NCBI GenBank assembly: GCA_015075305.1 | Contig: JABTUS010000001.1 | Location: forward strand, 248,001-312,000 | From: Opitutaceae bacterium | GTDB lineage: Bacteria > Verrucomicrobiota > Verrucomicrobiia > Opitutales > Opitutaceae | Direction of reading: 5' to 3' | DNA: 64,000 bases | Shown: positions 24,749-34,630 of the stretch, one piece after another | Numbering within the stretch: position 1 is the first letter of the stretch | Layout: each line of letters starts with the position of its first letter | Program-made: the position numbers and the translations under genes | Notes under the pieces: model-generated | Database searches by the model: none | What the model was told of the DNA's origin: nothing | Seen by the model: only the letters and a program-made list of their open reading frames with translations

Positions 24749-25366
24749 ATGAGCACACGCGCCTGGTTTTCCACGTTCATCTATTGCGAACCGCTTCAGG
24801 CCGCCGGCATCGAACGCCTGAATGCCGATCTTGCCGAGGAGTGCCGCAAGCTCCGGGCATTCGACCGCGCGGGCCGGAAATGGTCCGAGAGAAACTACCC
24901 GGATGGCTACACGAGCTACGCGTCGATGAACACCCTGCATCGCTTTTCGAGCTCCTTCGAACGGCTGGAAAAAAAGCTGACGCGGCATGTCCGGGCGTTC
25001 GCCCGCGAACTCGACATGGATCTCGCCGGCAGGACGATCACGATGTCGGACTGCTGGGTGAACATCATGCCACGGAACGCAGCCCACTCCATGCACCTGC
25101 ATCCGCTTTCCTTCATCAGCGGGACCTACTACGTTGTCACCCCCCAGTCATGCCCCGGGCTCAAGTTCGAGGACCCGCGCCTCGCCCACCTGATGGCCGC
25201 GCCACCCAAGCGCGCGGACGCCCGCGACGTCAATCGCACCCATGTCACCTACCCCGCGACCGCGGGCAGTGTGATTCTCTTCGAGAGCTGGCTGCGGCAT
25301 GAAGTCGCGCAAAATCGCTCCGGCGCCGAGCGGATAAGCATAAGCTTCAACTACACCTGGTCCTGA
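24749..25366 (+). CDS. putative 2OG-Fe(II) oxygenase (TIGR02466 type)
   Basis: This 205-residue protein resembles the TIGR02466 family of putative 2-oxoglutarate/Fe(II) oxygenases. Conserved stretches are SDCWVNIMPRNAAHSMHLHP with the first His positions, SGTYYVVTP, and the C-terminal GSVILFESWLRHEV with the second His, then ERISISFNYTW. The ATG at 24749 follows the transporter stop by one base, so the two genes are probably translated from one message. The substrate is unknown. Confidence 0.85.
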   Translation: MSTRAWFSTFIYCEPLQAAGIERLNADLAEECRKLRAFDRAGRKWSERNYPDGYTSYASMNTLHRFSSSFERLEKKLTRHVRAFARELDMDLAGRTITMSDCWVNIMPRNAAHSMHLHPLSFISGTYYVVTPQSCPGLKFEDPRLAHLMAAPPKRADARDVNRTHVTYPATAGSVILFESWLRHEVAQNRSGAERISISFNYTWS

Positions 25367-25374
25367 CTATTCCG

Positions 25375-26286
25375 TCAGATCGCCGTCAGAATGACGGCCA
25401 GGGAGCCCATCGAGAGCAGCGTGCTCAGCACGATTGCACCCGCCGCGATGTTTTCATCACCGCCGAGCTCCCTCACCATCGTGTACGAGGCGGCGGCCGT
25501 GGGACACGCCATCAGCACAAGAACGACCCTCATCTCCCCTGCATCCAGTCCCGAGATCCGGCCCACCGCGTATCCAATAAGTGGAGACGCGATCGTCTTG
25601 AAGACCGCGGCAAGCAGCGCGATCCCGCGGCCCTCGCGAATCGGCGTCGCCACCAGCGATCCTCCAATGCACATGAGCGCAAGCGGCACCGCCATCCGCG
25701 AAACCAGCTCAAGGCTTCTGTCAGCCGGCAGCCAGAGGGAGAACTTCAGAAAATGCGCCACGCCGCCGGCCGCGCTGGCAATGATGATCGGATTGCGCAC
25801 GATTCCGCCCAGCACCATGAGACCCATGCCTGCGGAGCCGCGATGCTGGCTGAAAAGCAGCAGCCCGATCGAGAATCCATTGTAAACGACCAGGAGGGGT
25901 GCGAGCGCGACAATCGCGGCGGCGACCGGCACGCCCGGCATGGTCAGGATCAGGGGCAATCCGACAAACACCAGATTGCCGCGGAACGCCGCCTGGGTCC
26001 AGGTTCCCATCCCCTCCGGCTTCACTCCAAGAGCGCGTGACGTCAGCGCGCCAAGCACGACACAAAGGAACGTGGCCAGCAGCAGCGTCACCATCAGCCG
26101 GCTCCCCGCAACCGTGCCATAGTCCGCCTTCGCGAGGTTGAGAAAAATGAGGGCGGGCAGCCCGACCCAATAGGTCAGCCGGTTGGCATCCCCAAGGAAC
26201 GAGGAGCCAAAGAATTGGGCGCGCTGGAGGCCGGCCCCGAGCCCAATGAGCAGAAAAACCGGCCCGAGTATGACGAAGATTTCCAC
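25375..26286 (-). CDS. AEC-family (auxin efflux carrier-like) transporter
   Basis: This is a membrane protein of about 303 residues with ten helices in two halves, of the AEC/MdcF type. Recognisable parts are VFLLIGLGAGLQR at the start, FRGNLVFVGLPL in the middle and the conserved ACPTAAASYTMVRELGGD near the end. I start it at GTG 26286 (VEIFVILGPVF), since the longer reading overlaps the glycosyltransferase gene. It would be a carrier for organic acids or similar anions. The substrate is unknown. Confidence 0.85.
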   Translation of the reverse strand: MEIFVILGPVFLLIGLGAGLQRAQFFGSSFLGDANRLTYWVGLPALIFLNLAKADYGTVAGSRLMVTLLLATFLCVVLGALTSRALGVKPEGMGTWTQAAFRGNLVFVGLPLILTMPGVPVAAAIVALAPLLVVYNGFSIGLLLFSQHRGSAGMGLMVLGGIVRNPIIIASAAGGVAHFLKFSLWLPADRSLELVSRMAVPLALMCIGGSLVATPIREGRGIALLAAVFKTIASPLIGYAVGRISGLDAGEMRVVLVLMACPTAAASYTMVRELGGDENIAAGAIVLSTLLSMGSLAVILTAI

Positions 26287-26312
26287 GATGATGAAGCGCG
26301 TGCGGCACCCAC

Positions 26313-27173
26313 TCAGGCCCGCCAGTGCCCGGGGCGGTAAAACAGCGGCCCTCCCAGCCGCCTCCTGCAGAACACGTAGGGCCACCAGGCCAGGCCATAA
26401 AGGCGGTCACCCTGGGTGCCGGGCAGCAACCGGGCCAGCCACCCATCGCACTCGTCGCGCTGGTGGCGGAGCGACTGCTCCCACCAGTTGCGTCCGCAGT
26501 AGCCTAGGTGCCGCATTTGCATCATTCGGATCTCCCTGAAGATCGCTCCGCGCTGGCGCTGCGTTTTTGTCGCCGGATGCTCCCGCGACGCGGCAAGATC
26601 CGCCGAGAGATAATGGAAACGCGCCCCCTGGTTCGCCAGGCGCAGCCAGAATTCATAGTCGAAGGCGTTGTCATAGCCGGCGTCAAACCATCCCCACCGT
26701 TCATGCACCGAGCGCCGCCAGAACGCCGCTGGCTGACAGATGAAACAGTGCTGGACCAGCGTCTCCAAATCGAAAGGCACCGTCGGATACCGGCGCAGGC
26801 GCCTGCCTTCAGCATCGATGAACCAGGCGTCGCCATAGACGACATCCACCTCGGGGAACCTCTCAAAGACCTCCTCCACCGCTGCCAGGGTGCCAGGCTC
26901 AAGAACGTCGTCGCTGTTGAGGTAGGCGCAGATGTCACCGCTCGTTTCCCGAAGACCTGCATTGATCGCAGCGGCCTGACCACCATCGGGACCGCTGCAC
27001 CAGCGGAGCTTCGACCCATAGCCAGAGAGAATCGCCAGCGATCCGTCTTTCGATCCGCCATCGCGCACGACGTGCTCGACCGAGACGCCGTCCTGCGCAC
27101 GCACGCTCTCAATCGAGGCGCGAAGAAAGTCCGCCTGATCCAGCGAAGGCGTGACAATTGAAAATCGAGCCAT
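26313..27173 (-). CDS. family 2 glycosyltransferase
   Basis: This 286-residue GT-A enzyme shows the nucleotide-sugar start FSIVTPSLDQADFL, the DGGSKDGS loop, and the metal-binding region YLNSDDVLEPG. An acceptor region with GYDNAFDYEFWLRLA follows. It has no membrane anchor apart from a weak C-terminal hydrophobic stretch. Such enzymes add a sugar to polysaccharide or glycan chains. It is not in an obvious polysaccharide cluster; the downstream neighbour is a transporter gene and the upstream neighbour is a methyltransferase ending in a strong terminator. Confidence 0.9.
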   Translation of the reverse strand: MARFSIVTPSLDQADFLRASIESVRAQDGVSVEHVVRDGGSKDGSLAILSGYGSKLRWCSGPDGGQAAAINAGLRETSGDICAYLNSDDVLEPGTLAAVEEVFERFPEVDVVYGDAWFIDAEGRRLRRYPTVPFDLETLVQHCFICQPAAFWRRSVHERWGWFDAGYDNAFDYEFWLRLANQGARFHYLSADLAASREHPATKTQRQRGAIFREIRMMQMRHLGYCGRNWWEQSLRHQRDECDGWLARLLPGTQGDRLYGLAWWPYVFCRRRLGGPLFYRPGHWRA

Positions 27174-27218
27174 ACCTGCAGTCCTTCCAGAATGTCGCGC
27201 AAACGCCGGTTCGCCGAC

Positions 27219-27255
27219 AAAAAAAGTCTCCGCCTCTTTTTCAGCAGGCGGAGAC
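27219..27255 (-). terminator. rho-independent terminator of the methyltransferase gene
   Basis: GTCTCCGCC at 27226-27234 pairs exactly with GGCGGAGAC at 27247-27255. On the minus strand the hairpin is followed by seven T (27225-27219). It stands 22 bp after the methyltransferase stop. Confidence 0.9.
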
Positions 27256-27277
27256 GAAGAGTCGGGTTGATCCGGAC

Positions 27278-28864
27278 TTAGGCGGACTGCAGGAACGCCA
27301 TGTGCGAAACCTGGACGATGACAGCGTTCACGCGCGGCAGGAGGAGCGCCTTCAACTGCTCGGTGTCCGTGACGTTCTTGCCGCCGTCCTGAACCGTGAA
27401 GAGGCCGGCCTTCACCTTCTCGGCCATTCCCTCCGCGATCTGATTCGCATCACGGGTGCCGTCAATCAACGAAAGCACGTGGCGGGAGAAGGCATCCATG
27501 CGGATCGACACATGGCGGAGGTTGGTGACATGCCGGGGCTCATTGAGCGCCTGATAGCGCGCAAAGGCCGTGGCTTTCAGGTGGCCTTCGTTCTTGATTG
27601 TCACACTGGGATGCGCCGTGAAGACAATCTCCACCAGTCCGCGGCTGTACAGGAGCAGCAGCTGCTGGGCGATGACGGCCTCCTCGCGGGCTTCGTGTCC
27701 CGCCTCGCGGATCGCCGAACCACCCTGATTCAGGCGTCCGCGCACCGCCGCCATGAGTTCGCCAAACGAGATGTGGTTCAGCCCGGCCTGATGGAGCGAC
27801 AGAATGATCGCCTTCACCAAGGCGCTGTCCGACGTGAAGGTGACGCCGCTGGACAACCGGAATTCCTCCTTCTGGCCCGCCTGGAGGTTGACATCCTCCT
27901 TCGTGGGACGCGCCAGGGCGCCGAAGGCGAGCTCCTTCAGAATTGCCGCGTCAATCGTGCGGCTCAGCTTGGAATCCTTCTTCACAAGGAGAGTCATGCG
28001 GAACATGCGATTGCGCAGGAAATCCATGTACTGCTCCATCGCGATGATGTTGCGCCCGACCTTCTGCAGGGTCTCCTGCACCTGCTGCGAAAAATTCGAC
28101 GCCAGCATCGCGCTGAGCTCGGGTTCACCGAGATACTGCAGGTTGTGCTTCGCCGCGGTCTCCACGAAATCGTGGAAATAGAACGCCTTGTTTTCCTCCT
28201 CGAGGAAGTCGTGCCGCAGATAGCCGTCAGCCCAGCCCTGCATCGACGTCAGCTCGTTCTTGAGGAACTGCCCGTAGGGATTGTTTTCCGTTGGAACCGA
28301 ATCCGCCAGGAACTTGACCAGCGCACGGGACTGACCGATGCGCTGCTGAATGTCCGCAAACTGCTGCGTATGGAACAACATCATGTCGCGAATCATGCCG
28401 CGCATGTGCCATCCCGGCAGCGCATTGTAACTGATGTAGGCGACGCCGTTGTCGGTCAGCGTGTTTTCGCAAATGCTGAGGATCTTGTTGCGGACATCCT
28501 CCGGAACCCAGCTGAAGATTCCGTGCACAATGATGAAATCAAATTTCTTACCTTCCGGATCAAACTCCAGGATGTTCTTGTTCTGAAGGGTGACATTCGT
28601 CAGGCCCACTTCGGCGATGGCCTTCTGGCCGCTTTCCACCTGACGGGCCGAAAGATCGACACCCACAAATGAGCTGTTCGGATAGAGCTGCGCGAATGGA
28701 ATAATATTTGCACCATCAGCGCAACCCAGCTCCAGCACATTGCAATTGTCAGGGCGTGCGGGGCTCATGCCAAACAGGCGGGCGATCGTGGCCAGCTTGA
28801 TGGGATGGGTCTGAGGAAAGGATGAACTTGGGTAAGGGACTTCGTCGTAAGTGTTAATGGACAT
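27278..28864 (-). CDS. SAM methyltransferase with methyltransferase regulatory domain
   Basis: This 528-residue protein starts at ATG 28864 (MSINTYDEVPYPSSSF). An N-terminal class I methyltransferase domain (residues 20-170) shows the SAM loop VLELGCADGANIIP, acidic VGVDLSARQ and DFIIVHGIFSWV. A second region from about 200 to 310 (YLRHDFLEEENKAFYFHDFV) matches the methyltransferase regulatory domain (PF10119 type). The C-terminal part has a winged-helix look. This architecture is known from rickettsial protein lysine methyltransferases that modify outer-membrane proteins, so a protein substrate is possible here. The gene ends at a strong terminator and stands alone. Confidence 0.85.
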   Translation of the reverse strand: MSINTYDEVPYPSSSFPQTHPIKLATIARLFGMSPARPDNCNVLELGCADGANIIPFAQLYPNSSFVGVDLSARQVESGQKAIAEVGLTNVTLQNKNILEFDPEGKKFDFIIVHGIFSWVPEDVRNKILSICENTLTDNGVAYISYNALPGWHMRGMIRDMMLFHTQQFADIQQRIGQSRALVKFLADSVPTENNPYGQFLKNELTSMQGWADGYLRHDFLEEENKAFYFHDFVETAAKHNLQYLGEPELSAMLASNFSQQVQETLQKVGRNIIAMEQYMDFLRNRMFRMTLLVKKDSKLSRTIDAAILKELAFGALARPTKEDVNLQAGQKEEFRLSSGVTFTSDSALVKAIILSLHQAGLNHISFGELMAAVRGRLNQGGSAIREAGHEAREEAVIAQQLLLLYSRGLVEIVFTAHPSVTIKNEGHLKATAFARYQALNEPRHVTNLRHVSIRMDAFSRHVLSLIDGTRDANQIAEGMAEKVKAGLFTVQDGGKNVTDTEQLKALLLPRVNAVIVQVSHMAFLQSA

Positions 28865-29036
28865 TCCCGCAAATCTCCCAGATGCGATCACGGAGCGCCA
28901 GCAAAAATCTCCCGACTTTCTGAAGTTTCCGCTCCACAAAAACTTCCGCTGCGCAAAGTCGCTCGGTCAGCGCGCGATTACTCATCCTTTCGGATGGCAA
29001 ATTTTGGGCTGTCCGCCAGGTGCGGATGAACTCCGA

Positions 29037-29525
29037 TCAAACGGTCGATGCCTTCACTTTCGCGGTTTGAGCCGCGCGGAATTCCTTCAAGGCGCCATCG
29101 ATGCGTTGATCCGTTCCGGCGAGAATCGACGCAGCAAACAGACCCGCATTGATTGCACCAGCCTTGCCAATGGCAAACGTGGCCACAGGAACGCCACCGG
29201 GCATCTGAACAATCGAGTAGAGCGAATCCACCCCTTTGAGCGACGCACTCTCAACCGGCACTCCGAGGACCGGAAGCGTGGTCAGTGACGCCGTCATGCC
29301 AGGGAGGTGCGCGGCTCCACCCGCTCCGGCAATGATGACCCGGATCCCGCGCGACTCCGCAGACCTCGCGTAGTCAAACATGACCTCCGGGGTCCGGTGC
29401 GCGCTGACCACCCGCTTTTCAAACGGTATTTCGAGTTGCTCGAGAATCTGCGCGGCATGCTCCATCGTCGCCCAGTCCGACGTGCTGCCCATGATGATCC
29501 CAACGCGCGGTGTGGTGGTGGTCAT
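29037..29525 (-). CDS. purE: N5-CAIR mutase, class I PurE
   Basis: This 162-residue enzyme converts N5-carboxyaminoimidazole ribonucleotide to CAIR in purine synthesis. It shows [11 protein letters not shown], the catalytic His region [23 protein letters not shown] and the class I pattern [10 protein letters not shown]. The ATG at 29525 (MTTTTPRVG) is preferred over one two codons upstream. No purK is adjacent in the window. Confidence 0.95.
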   Translation of the reverse strand: MTTTTPRVGIIMGSTSDWATMEHAAQILEQLEIPFEKRVVSAHRTPEVMFDYARSAESRGIRVIIAGAGGAAHLPGMTASLTTLPVLGVPVESASLKGVDSLYSIVQMPGGVPVATFAIGKAGAINAGLFAASILAGTDQRIDGALKEFRAAQTAKVKASTV

Positions 29526-29598
29526 GTACAAGGCTCATCCGACAAACGGCCCGTTGCCAACGCCTAAGTCATGCCATCCCGCGCGGACTGCACTCCCA

Positions 29599-31341
29599 TC
29601 ACACCAGGGAAACACCGGCAGGGACCCGCACAACCACAGTGCCGGCAATCTTGTCATGCCACGCCTGCTTCTCGTCATCAAAGGCCACCCAGATGAACCC
29701 CAGCCCGGCCACGAATGCGGAGAGAAAGCAGCCCAGGGCGCGCACGATCGAGACAGTCCAGTCCATGGGCCGGTCATCCGATCTCACAACCTTCAAGCCA
29801 CACACGATCCCGCCGATCGTCGTTCCCTTGAGTTTCCACATGACGGCACCGTACGCGCCTGCGAGGAGGAAGAACATTGCTCCCATTGACATCATCACCG
29901 CCATCGAACCAACCAGCACAAGATCGATCGCGAGCGCGGCCATGCGAAGCCAGAAACCGGCGCGTTCATAACTTGATGCTCCAGGAACCGGAGGAACCGC
30001 GGCGGGTGCGCGCAATGGTTCGCCTGATGGCACCGCCGGCAGAGGCGGAGCCTCCTGCGCCTGCATGTTTTCCCCGATCGGACCAGATGAGGCGGCGAAG
30101 CCGGCTCGCGCACCCGCGCGTGACGATGCATCCAGCGCAGATTCAGCCTCCGCCCGGGTCGAAGCCTGGCGATGTTCCGCCTCCGCCGGAACGGCGGGTC
30201 CCGCAGCCCGCGGCCGGCGCAGGCTCAGCAGGAGCGTGTAGACCCCGATTCCGTGCGCGAGAATGAGCATGAGCATCCAGGCCATCATGCCTGCGACGGG
30301 AACAAGGTAGATGGCCGCCGCAAGCGCGCCGCCCAGCAGCACCGCAAGGGCCGTGGCCGCCTGCAGGCCGCTCAGGCCGAGCCCGCGCATCATTCGCCTG
30401 CCAAGCCATCCCAGCACCGCAGCCTTCCCAAAAATGATCGCGAAGGCGATCAATGCCACGGCGAGGAAAAATCCAACCACGGTGAGCGAGAGCACGACCG
30501 CAACGACCGGCACAAGGACCAGGCTGACGACCGCGGCAAAGAAACTGCGGCCCGGCCGTGTATCAAGCGTTTCAATACAGCGCTCGACCCCGCGCGGGAA
30601 AACAAGGGCGAACAGGACATAGATCCCGAGAAAGATGCCGGCCACGCTCCACGCCCAGCCCAGGTGGGTGCCGGTCGCCAGGGGACGGGCCAGGAACAAG
30701 CCCTTCCTCACCCAGGCGCGGAAGCCTGTGTAGTCCGGAAGTGCCGACACTATGCTCAGTTCGTTGAGCGTGCCAAGCACCTGGGATCCCGGCTGGCGGA
30801 CGACCGGGCCTCCCACCGAGACAACCTGCCTCACCACAGCCTTTGGACCGAGTTCCACCCCGCCAAAAACCGCCACGGCAACATCGGTCCGGTTGTTGAT
30901 GTAGGTGTTTCCAAACACGGCGACAACCGACTGGCCCACCTCACCGTCGACACGGGCGTCGCCGAGAACCGCCACGACCGCATCGCGGACGTTGCCTTCC
31001 ACAAGGCATGACCCGCCCACGGCAACGACCGCCTCCGGGGTCTCTTCTCCAGCCGCGTGACGGGCATCGCGATTGAAGGCAAAAACGACATCGGAGTGGC
31101 GGCCGCGATGCGCACCCGAACGGACGCGTGCCGGTGCGGGCTTCGACGGCGCATCGTCAGGAGGCGGCGCCTCCGCATGCGCATCGGGGGCTGGAGCGGG
31201 GCCCGCGCGTTCAGGCACCGGCGGCGTTTCCGGCTGCACCGGCGCAACCGCCGGCTCCTGGGAATGCATCCCCAGTGGGATCAGAAGGACTGTGAGGCTG
31301 AAAATTCCGCCGGCGATGCGGCGGCGAAGAAAGGAGATCAT
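29599..31341 (-). CDS. RDD-family membrane protein with N-terminal repeat domain
   Basis: This is a protein of about 580 residues. A signal peptide is followed by a Pro/Ala-rich linker and a bactofilin-like stretch of short beta repeats (AVVAVGGSCLVEGNVRDAVV, AVLGDARVDGEVGQ, VAVFGNTYINNRTD). Several membrane helices come next, a second Ala/Pro linker, and an RDD domain at the C-terminus (ERAGFWLRMAALAIDLVLVG, GGIVCGLKVV, FDDEKQAWHDKIAGT). It follows the ECF sigma and partner gene by 42 bp and is probably in their operon. The role is unknown; the repeats suggest a polymer- or surface-associated sensor. Confidence 0.8.
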   Translation of the reverse strand: MISFLRRRIAGGIFSLTVLLIPLGMHSQEPAVAPVQPETPPVPERAGPAPAPDAHAEAPPPDDAPSKPAPARVRSGAHRGRHSDVVFAFNRDARHAAGEETPEAVVAVGGSCLVEGNVRDAVVAVLGDARVDGEVGQSVVAVFGNTYINNRTDVAVAVFGGVELGPKAVVRQVVSVGGPVVRQPGSQVLGTLNELSIVSALPDYTGFRAWVRKGLFLARPLATGTHLGWAWSVAGIFLGIYVLFALVFPRGVERCIETLDTRPGRSFFAAVVSLVLVPVVAVVLSLTVVGFFLAVALIAFAIIFGKAAVLGWLGRRMMRGLGLSGLQAATALAVLLGGALAAAIYLVPVAGMMAWMLMLILAHGIGVYTLLLSLRRPRAAGPAVPAEAEHRQASTRAEAESALDASSRAGARAGFAASSGPIGENMQAQEAPPLPAVPSGEPLRAPAAVPPVPGASSYERAGFWLRMAALAIDLVLVGSMAVMMSMGAMFFLLAGAYGAVMWKLKGTTIGGIVCGLKVVRSDDRPMDWTVSIVRALGCFLSAFVAGLGFIWVAFDDEKQAWHDKIAGTVVVRVPAGVSLV

Positions 31342-31383
31342 GGTGAGGATCGGAGAGGGTTTCAATTGGATCGCGCCGGACGT

Positions 31384-31851
31384 TCACTGCGGGCGCACGA
31401 AAATGCGGTAGAGCGCTGCACCGGTGCCGATCAAGGTCGCGTAGCAGAGCGCAACAAGTCCAAGACCGGCGAAAATCCAGAGCTGCGCCGCGGGGGAAAG
31501 CGAATCGACCGCCATTCTGGCCGCGCCACCCATTGCCGAGCGCGCGTCGCTCCACCAGCGAAAGACGGAACCCACCGAGTCCTGGAGCGACATCATCGGA
31601 GCGCTGCCTGCGCCACGCACGAAAAACCATGCGGTGGCGACGATCACCGCGGCGCTGGCGACCAGGAAGGCGACGCGTGCAGCCGCCGGCCAGAAGGCAA
31701 ACCCCTTCTGCCACCAGGGCTTCGCCTGATGAGCGGCTATCGCGGTGAGCACGCGATCCTCAAGCGACGCGGGAGCCTTGCGCGGTGGCAGATTCCTCAA
31801 GGCTGAATCAAGGGCGTCCTCCCAGGAATTTCTGAAATCAGGGGATTTCAT
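31384..31851 (-). CDS. membrane partner of ECF sigma factor (anti-sigma-like)
   Basis: This 155-residue protein overlaps the sigma factor gene by 4 bp (ATGA). A soluble N-terminal segment of about 55 residues (DSALRNLPPRKAPASLEDRV) could bind the sigma factor. Two membrane helices (about 58-80 and 122-145) follow. There is no zinc-binding HxxxCxxC motif. Position and layout are those of an anti-sigma factor, but no anti-sigma family is clearly recognised. Confidence 0.7.
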   Translation of the reverse strand: MKSPDFRNSWEDALDSALRNLPPRKAPASLEDRVLTAIAAHQAKPWWQKGFAFWPAAARVAFLVASAAVIVATAWFFVRGAGSAPMMSLQDSVGSVFRWWSDARSAMGGAARMAVDSLSPAAQLWIFAGLGLVALCYATLIGTGAALYRIFVRPQ

Positions 31852-32456
31852 GCGAGTGTCTCCTCCGAAGTTTCGTAGGCGGTTCGACTGCGAACCAGAA
31901 TCTGCGCCAACGCCGCACGTGCGCGCAGAATGTCGGTCTTCACCTTGGCGAGCGAGATCCTCAGCCGCTTCGCGATCTCGTCGTAGGGAAGCTCTTCAAA
32001 ATGGAAGAGCACGAGCGGCACGCGCTGGTGTTCAGGCAGCCTGGCAAGCGCGTCCTCGATCCATTGGCGGCGCTCCACCTGCGTGAGCGAGGCGAGCACA
32101 TCTGAATCGACGGCGGGGAATTCCACGGGCGATGAATCCTCGCCGTCATCATCCGTCTTCGCGAACTCCGAGAAAAACTTCCAGCGGCGGCGATAGCGCT
32201 GGAGGTGATTGATGGAAAGATTTGTGGCCACCGTCTTGAGCCAGCCTCCGGCCGTGGAGCTTTCCTTCAACATGTCGAAATGCTGAAAGGCCTTGAGAAA
32301 CACATCCTGGGAAATGTCCTCCGCCTGGGCGTCGTTGCCGGTAAGTCGCACCGCCGTGGAATAAACCATGTCCTGATAGGCGCGCATGAAGGTGGTGAAG
32401 TCGGACGGCGGCTTCAGCTCCGCGGAGGAAGGTTGCACTGTGGGTTCATCGTTCAT
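31848..32456 (-). CDS. ECF RNA polymerase sigma factor
   Basis: This 202-residue sigma-70 factor of the ECF group starts at ATG 32456 (MNDEPTVQPSS). Region 2 is seen in YQDMVYSTAVRLTGN and DISQDVFLKAFQHFD followed by WLKTVATNLSINHLQRYRRR. Region 4 is seen in ALARLPEHQRVPLVLFHFEE followed by PYDEIAKRLRISLAKVKTDI and LRARAAL. It overlaps the next gene by 4 bp, so sigma and partner are translationally coupled. The regulon is unknown; the RDD membrane protein downstream is a likely member. Confidence 0.93.
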   Translation of the reverse strand: MNDEPTVQPSSAELKPPSDFTTFMRAYQDMVYSTAVRLTGNDAQAEDISQDVFLKAFQHFDMLKESSTAGGWLKTVATNLSINHLQRYRRRWKFFSEFAKTDDDGEDSSPVEFPAVDSDVLASLTQVERRQWIEDALARLPEHQRVPLVLFHFEELPYDEIAKRLRISLAKVKTDILRARAALAQILVRSRTAYETSEETLA

Positions 32457-32627
32457 GCGCAGAACACGGCACCGAACGGGGGAGTTGCAGAAAATCGAGC
32501 TCGAGCATGCGGCCGGCATTGCCCGCGTGCCAAGCCTCAACCGCCGTCCGTTTGCGATTCACCCCGCTCCGACATCAACCGTGGCCACCCGCGGTCGCAC
32601 GAGCGCCCACTCAAGTCAGCGCATGAT

Positions 32628-34445
32628 TCACATCCGGCAGATCAACAGCTCGCGCTCGTACACGAGCTCCTTGGGAAGATGATCGTGCAGGTCGATGAAA
32701 AGCTCTTCATGTCCAATAATTTCCGCGCGCCAGGCCCTGCGGTCGACCGCCTGAAGCTGCTCGAATTTCTCCTTGGAGAAATCCAGGTCCTTCCACTCGA
32801 TGTCCTCGTAACGGGGCTGCCAGCCAATTGGCGTTTCCTTGCCCACCGTCCTGCCCCGGGCGCGGTCAACGATCCACTTCAACACGCGCATGTTCTCCCC
32901 AAAACCCGGCCAGATGTACTTCCCGTCCGCATCCTTGCGGAACCAGTTCACATGAAAAATGCGGGGCGTCTCCGTCAGCGAGCGCTGCATCTTGATCCAG
33001 TGCCGGAAATAGTCGCCCATGTGATAACCACAGAAGGGAAGCATCGCAAAGGGGTCGCGCCGGACCTTGCCGACCGTGCCCGCTGCCGCTGCCGTCATTT
33101 CCGAGCCCATCGTCGCGCCGGTGTAGACACCCGCGCTCCAGTTGAACGCCTGATAGACCAGAGGCATCGTCGTGGCCCGCCGCCCGCCAAAGATGAACGC
33201 CTTGATCGGCACTCCCGTGGGTTTCTCCCAGTCGGGATCGATCGTCGGACATTGCGAAGCCGGAGCCGTGAAGCGCGCATTGGGATGCGCGGCCTTCGCG
33301 CCGGTCGTGCGGGCGATCTCCGGCGTCCACCGCCTGCCCTGCCAGTCGAGACATTCCGCCGGCGGTGTTTCCGTCATGCCCTCCCACCAGACGCCGCCGT
33401 CCGGTGTCAGCGCGACATTCGTGAAAATCGTGTTCCTGGCCAGCGCCGCCATGGCGTTCGGATTTGTCTTCACCGACGTGCCCGGGGCGACGCCGAAGAA
33501 GCCGGCCTCGGGGTTGATGGCGTGCAGGTGGCCATGCTCATCCGGTTTGATCCATGCAATGTCGTCGCCCACGGTCCAGATTTTCCAGCCTTCAAACGCC
33601 GGTGGCGGGATCATCATCGCGAAATTCGTCTTGCCGCACGCGCTCGGAAACGCGGCCGCCACATAGGTTTTTTCGCCCTCGGGATTCTCCACGCCAAGGA
33701 TCAGCATGTGCTCGGCCATCCATCCCTCGTCGCGCGCAAGGTTCGACGCAATGCGCAGGGCAAAGCACTTCTTCCCAAGCAGCGCATTGCCGCCGTATCC
33801 CGAGCCATACGACCAGATCTCGCGCGTCTCGGGGAAATGGACGATGTACTTCTCGGGATTGCAGGGCCAGGGAACATCCTTCTGCCCCGGATCCAGCGGC
33901 GCGCCGACCGAATGCAGGCAGGGCACCACGCGCTTCTCGGCCTTGTCGATCTCCTTGAAAACCGTCAGCCCGATCCGCGCCATGATGCGCATGTTGACGA
34001 CCACGTAGGGCGAATCCGTAAGCTGCACGCCGATCTGCGCCATCGGCGAGCCCACGGGCCCCATGCTGAACGGAAGCACATACATCGTGCGACCCCGCAT
34101 CGAGCCGGCAAAAAGGCGCTTGAGCTTCTTGCGCATCTCAAACGGATCCTCCCAGTTGTTTGTCGGCCCCGCCGCGTCCTTGGAAAGCGAGCAGATGAAG
34201 GTGCGGTCCTCCACGCGCGCCACATCGCCGGCGTCCGACCGCGCATAGTGGCACCCCGGCCAGAGTGATTCGTTCAGCTTGATGAACGTGCCGTTCGCCA
34301 CCATCTGGCTGCAGATTGCCTCGTTCTCCTCCTGTGAGCCGTCCACCCAGTGGATTGATGCAGGCTGGGTCAGATCCGCCATCTTGGCCACCCATTTCAG
34401 GAGATTGGGATTCGAACTGATGGGAAGGGTGACATCGCGTTTCAT
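32628..34445 (-). CDS. pckG: phosphoenolpyruvate carboxykinase (GTP)
   Basis: This enzyme of about 605 residues converts oxaloacetate and GTP to phosphoenolpyruvate, the first step of gluconeogenesis. It is the GTP-dependent form, with the kinase loop [13 protein letters not shown], the metal site region [21 protein letters not shown], and SGWSY-type substrate loops such as [14 protein letters not shown]. The length is normal. The start is [10 protein letters not shown] at 34445 or ATG 34454. It stands alone. The opposite strand has a 687-codon open frame, which is a GC-rich shadow. Confidence 0.96.
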   Translation of the reverse strand: MKRDVTLPISSNPNLLKWVAKMADLTQPASIHWVDGSQEENEAICSQMVANGTFIKLNESLWPGCHYARSDAGDVARVEDRTFICSLSKDAAGPTNNWEDPFEMRKKLKRLFAGSMRGRTMYVLPFSMGPVGSPMAQIGVQLTDSPYVVVNMRIMARIGLTVFKEIDKAEKRVVPCLHSVGAPLDPGQKDVPWPCNPEKYIVHFPETREIWSYGSGYGGNALLGKKCFALRIASNLARDEGWMAEHMLILGVENPEGEKTYVAAAFPSACGKTNFAMMIPPPAFEGWKIWTVGDDIAWIKPDEHGHLHAINPEAGFFGVAPGTSVKTNPNAMAALARNTIFTNVALTPDGGVWWEGMTETPPAECLDWQGRRWTPEIARTTGAKAAHPNARFTAPASQCPTIDPDWEKPTGVPIKAFIFGGRRATTMPLVYQAFNWSAGVYTGATMGSEMTAAAAGTVGKVRRDPFAMLPFCGYHMGDYFRHWIKMQRSLTETPRIFHVNWFRKDADGKYIWPGFGENMRVLKWIVDRARGRTVGKETPIGWQPRYEDIEWKDLDFSKEKFEQLQAVDRRAWRAEIIGHEELFIDLHDHLPKELVYERELLICRM

Positions 34446-34630
34446 GGAAAACATGGTAGGCAGCCCGGCTCACCGCGGCAAACCGTAAAGCCGCCCGCGC
34501 TTCAATTTAAAGGCATGAAATACCATGCAGAATCCTATTGAATGCCCGCCGCCTCCCCCCCAGGGCCTGCGCCTTGGATTGACCGCACCACCACCCTCCC
34601 ACAGCATGGTTCGCCAATCTCGCCAATCTC

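Noticed and set aside
32205-34268. 687-codon plus-strand open frame
   Set aside because: It is antisense to pckG and the sigma factor, and is Arg/His-rich shadow sequence.
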